Position numbers and translations under genes: made by a program. A stretch of 6,480 nt of DNA, from contig JANYLF010000127.1 of the NCBI GenBank assembly GCA_025357995.1, positions 1 through 6,480 of the forward strand, in the 5' to 3' direction. The notes under the pieces are model-generated. The model had not been told where the DNA came from, ran no database searches, and was given only the letters and a program-made list of their open reading frames with translations. Below are positions 5,238 to 6,480 of the stretch, in pieces; position 1 is the first letter of the stretch; each line of letters opens with the position of its first letter. Source of the DNA: Acidimicrobiia bacterium (lineage in GTDB: Bacteria; Actinomycetota; Acidimicrobiia; IMCC26256; JAENVU01).

Positions 5238-6480
5238 GATCGTGGTACCTCGTCCCATGGCGTGTCGGCGAACGGATCAGGTTCGCGCGGCAACCCCAAG
5301 ACGCGCTCGCCGAGAATGTTCTTGTTTACTTCGGTGGTCCCACCTTCGATCGTGTTCGCGCGCGAGCGAAGCATGCCCTTGATCTCTCGGGGCATGCCCT
5401 CGTGGTACTCCCCGCCCGGCTCCCACGCCATCCCGTCCGCGCCCAGCAGATCCGCCGCGACCATCTGAATGCGTTGGTTCAGTGTGCCCTGATGCACCTT
5501 GCCGATCGATGCCGCCGGACCTGGCGTCCCGCCACCCTGCACGACCGCCCGCACCCGCTGGTTCGTCCACGCGCGCACGTGCTCCTCGGCATGCACGGAC
5601 ATCAACCGTTGGCCGATCGACGGGTCGTTCGAACTCGCCAACGCCCGCGCCCGTTCGATGAGCTGAGCGACGCCGGTACCACCGATCCGATCCACACCCC
5701 CCGAGCCCGATCCGGACACCATCTGGCGTTCACCCGAGAGACTCGAACCGGCAACGCGCCACCCGTCACCTACCGCGCCGATGCGCAACGAGTCGGACAC
5801 GCGCACGTGGTCGAGGAAAACCTCGTTGAAGTCGATCTCTCCACCGAGGTGGCGCAATGGTCGCACGGTCACTCCGGCGCTGTGGAGATCGACGATGAAG
5901 TACGTGAGACCCTGGCGCTTCTTCACCGTGGGATCGCTGCGCGCCAAGCAGACGGCGAAGTGACTGAAATGCGCCCAGGTGGTCCAGACTTTCTGGCCGT
6001 TGAGCACCCACTCCTCACCGTCGCGTTCCGCGCGCGTGGCCAGCGACGCGAGATCAGAGCCGGCACCCGGTTCCGAGAGCAGTTGGCACCAACGTTCCTC
6101 GTCGCGCACCATCGGCGGGAGAAATCGCAGTCGTTGGTCGTCGGTGCCGTGCGCGAACAGCGCGGGCGCCGCGGAGTTGAGCCCGAGGGGATTCAACCGA
6201 CCGAGGTTGTAGGGCGCGAGCACGGCTTCCGCGACTCGTGCCTTCTCGGGCGTGAGATCCAGTCCGAGGTACGCGGCCGGCCATGTCGCCACCGCAAGTC
6301 CGCTTTCGGCGAACGTGGGATACCAGGCCTCGTACTCCGCGCGCGGGCGCACCTCTCGGATGGCGCTCCGACCCCTCGGCGCAGCCGCCCGCCAGTGCTC
6401 GGGAACATGGGCTTCGACCCATTCCGCCGTGTGGGCGCGAATCTCGTCGTCGGTGGTGGCGTTGGTGATCGGCAGACGGC
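5234..6480 (-). CDS. Acyl-CoA dehydrogenase family protein (partial, 5' end off window)
   Basis: The visible 414 residues start with RLPITNATTDDEIRAHTAEW; no ATG, GTG or TTG occurs in frame before the GTG at 6352, which lies inside the conserved N-terminal helices. The true start is therefore beyond the right edge, probably by only a few codons. The FAD enzyme would desaturate an acyl-CoA at C2-C3 and pass electrons to electron-transfer flavoprotein. Motifs include WPAAYLG (about 66-72), the signature CQLLSEPGAGSDLAS (131-145), LNGQKVWTTWAH (159-170) and C-terminal TIEGGTTEVNKNILGERVLGLPR (376-398). Where MCAD has its catalytic Glu (Y-E-G-T) this protein has Gly in E-G-G-T; Glu250 in LSGERQMV aligns by eye with the alternative base of isovaleryl-CoA dehydrogenase-type enzymes, so activity is plausible. 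The substrate is unknown; branched, cyclic or steroid-side-chain acyl-CoAs are candidates. It is the first visible gene of the operon and its TGA overlaps the crotonase GTG. Confidence 0.9.
   Translation of the reverse strand, partial: RLPITNATTDDEIRAHTAEWVEAHVPEHWRAAAPRGRSAIREVRPRAEYEAWYPTFAESGLAVATWPAAYLGLDLTPEKARVAEAVLAPYNLGRLNPLGLNSAAPALFAHGTDDQRLRFLPPMVRDEERWCQLLSEPGAGSDLASLATRAERDGEEWVLNGQKVWTTWAHFSHFAVCLARSDPTVKKRQGLTYFIVDLHSAGVTVRPLRHLGGEIDFNEVFLDHVRVSDSLRIGAVGDGWRVAGSSLSGERQMVSGSGSGGVDRIGGTGVAQLIERARALASSNDPSIGQRLMSVHAEEHVRAWTNQRVRAVVQGGGTPGPAASIGKVHQGTLNQRIQMVAADLLGADGMAWEPGGEYHEGMPREIKGMLRSRANTIEGGTTEVNKNILGERVLGLPREPDPFADTPWDEVPRS

Noticed and set aside
4371..5468. 365-residue plus-strand open frame antisense to the crotonase gene
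   Set aside because: Arises from high-GC codon bias opposite a well-supported gene; His/Arg-rich with no domain.
1..6480. CRISPR array, tRNA or rRNA gene, insertion sequence, prophage or defence system
   Set aside because: No spaced repeats, cloverleaf, terminal inverted repeats, transposase or nuclease motifs were seen; the window is packed with metabolic and housekeeping-type genes.

Overview
The window is high-GC, with G/C favoured at third codon positions and dense gene packing. The gene content (acyl-CoA catabolism, a DUF35 OB-fold protein, a multi-cysteine Liv-type lipoprotein) suggests an actinobacterium, plausibly an uncultured Acidimicrobiia-like lineage. That placement is inference from protein style; there is no rRNA or other marker here.

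Layout, left to right. (1) The 5' part of a Cys-less DUF35/OB-fold protein lies on the minus strand and runs off the left edge. (2) Diverging from it is a plus-strand TrmO/TsaA-family tRNA methyltransferase. (3) Convergent with that, overlapping by 10 bp, is a minus-strand peroxiredoxin-like gene. Its frame is intact for 177 codons except for one in-frame TGA exactly where the family has its catalytic Cys (U-I-P-C). A hairpin with a GU-containing apical loop sits about 25 nt downstream, so this is best read as a selenoprotein gene with a bacterial SECIS element. A naive gene caller would cut it to a meaningless 127-residue fragment or miss it. (4) A plus-strand lipoprotein resembles branched-chain amino acid/amide (Liv-type) ABC substrate-binding proteins. 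(5) A minus-strand three-gene operon reads, in transcription order, acyl-CoA dehydrogenase (start just beyond the right edge), crotonase-fold enoyl-CoA hydratase/isomerase homologue, and AMP-forming acyl-CoA ligase. Its two junctions can both be read as 4-nt GTGA stop/start overlaps.

The ligase, dehydrogenase and crotonase form a plausible activation, oxidation and hydration (or other crotonase chemistry) path for an unknown carboxylic acid. The crotonase has His at both positions occupied by catalytic Glu in classical hydratases, so its reaction is uncertain. The lipoprotein could supply a substrate, but no permease or ATPase gene is present and this link is weak. Both convergent gene pairs overlap at their stop codons, leaving no room for conventional intergenic terminators. 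The main point of interest is the candidate selenoprotein at 1050-1583.
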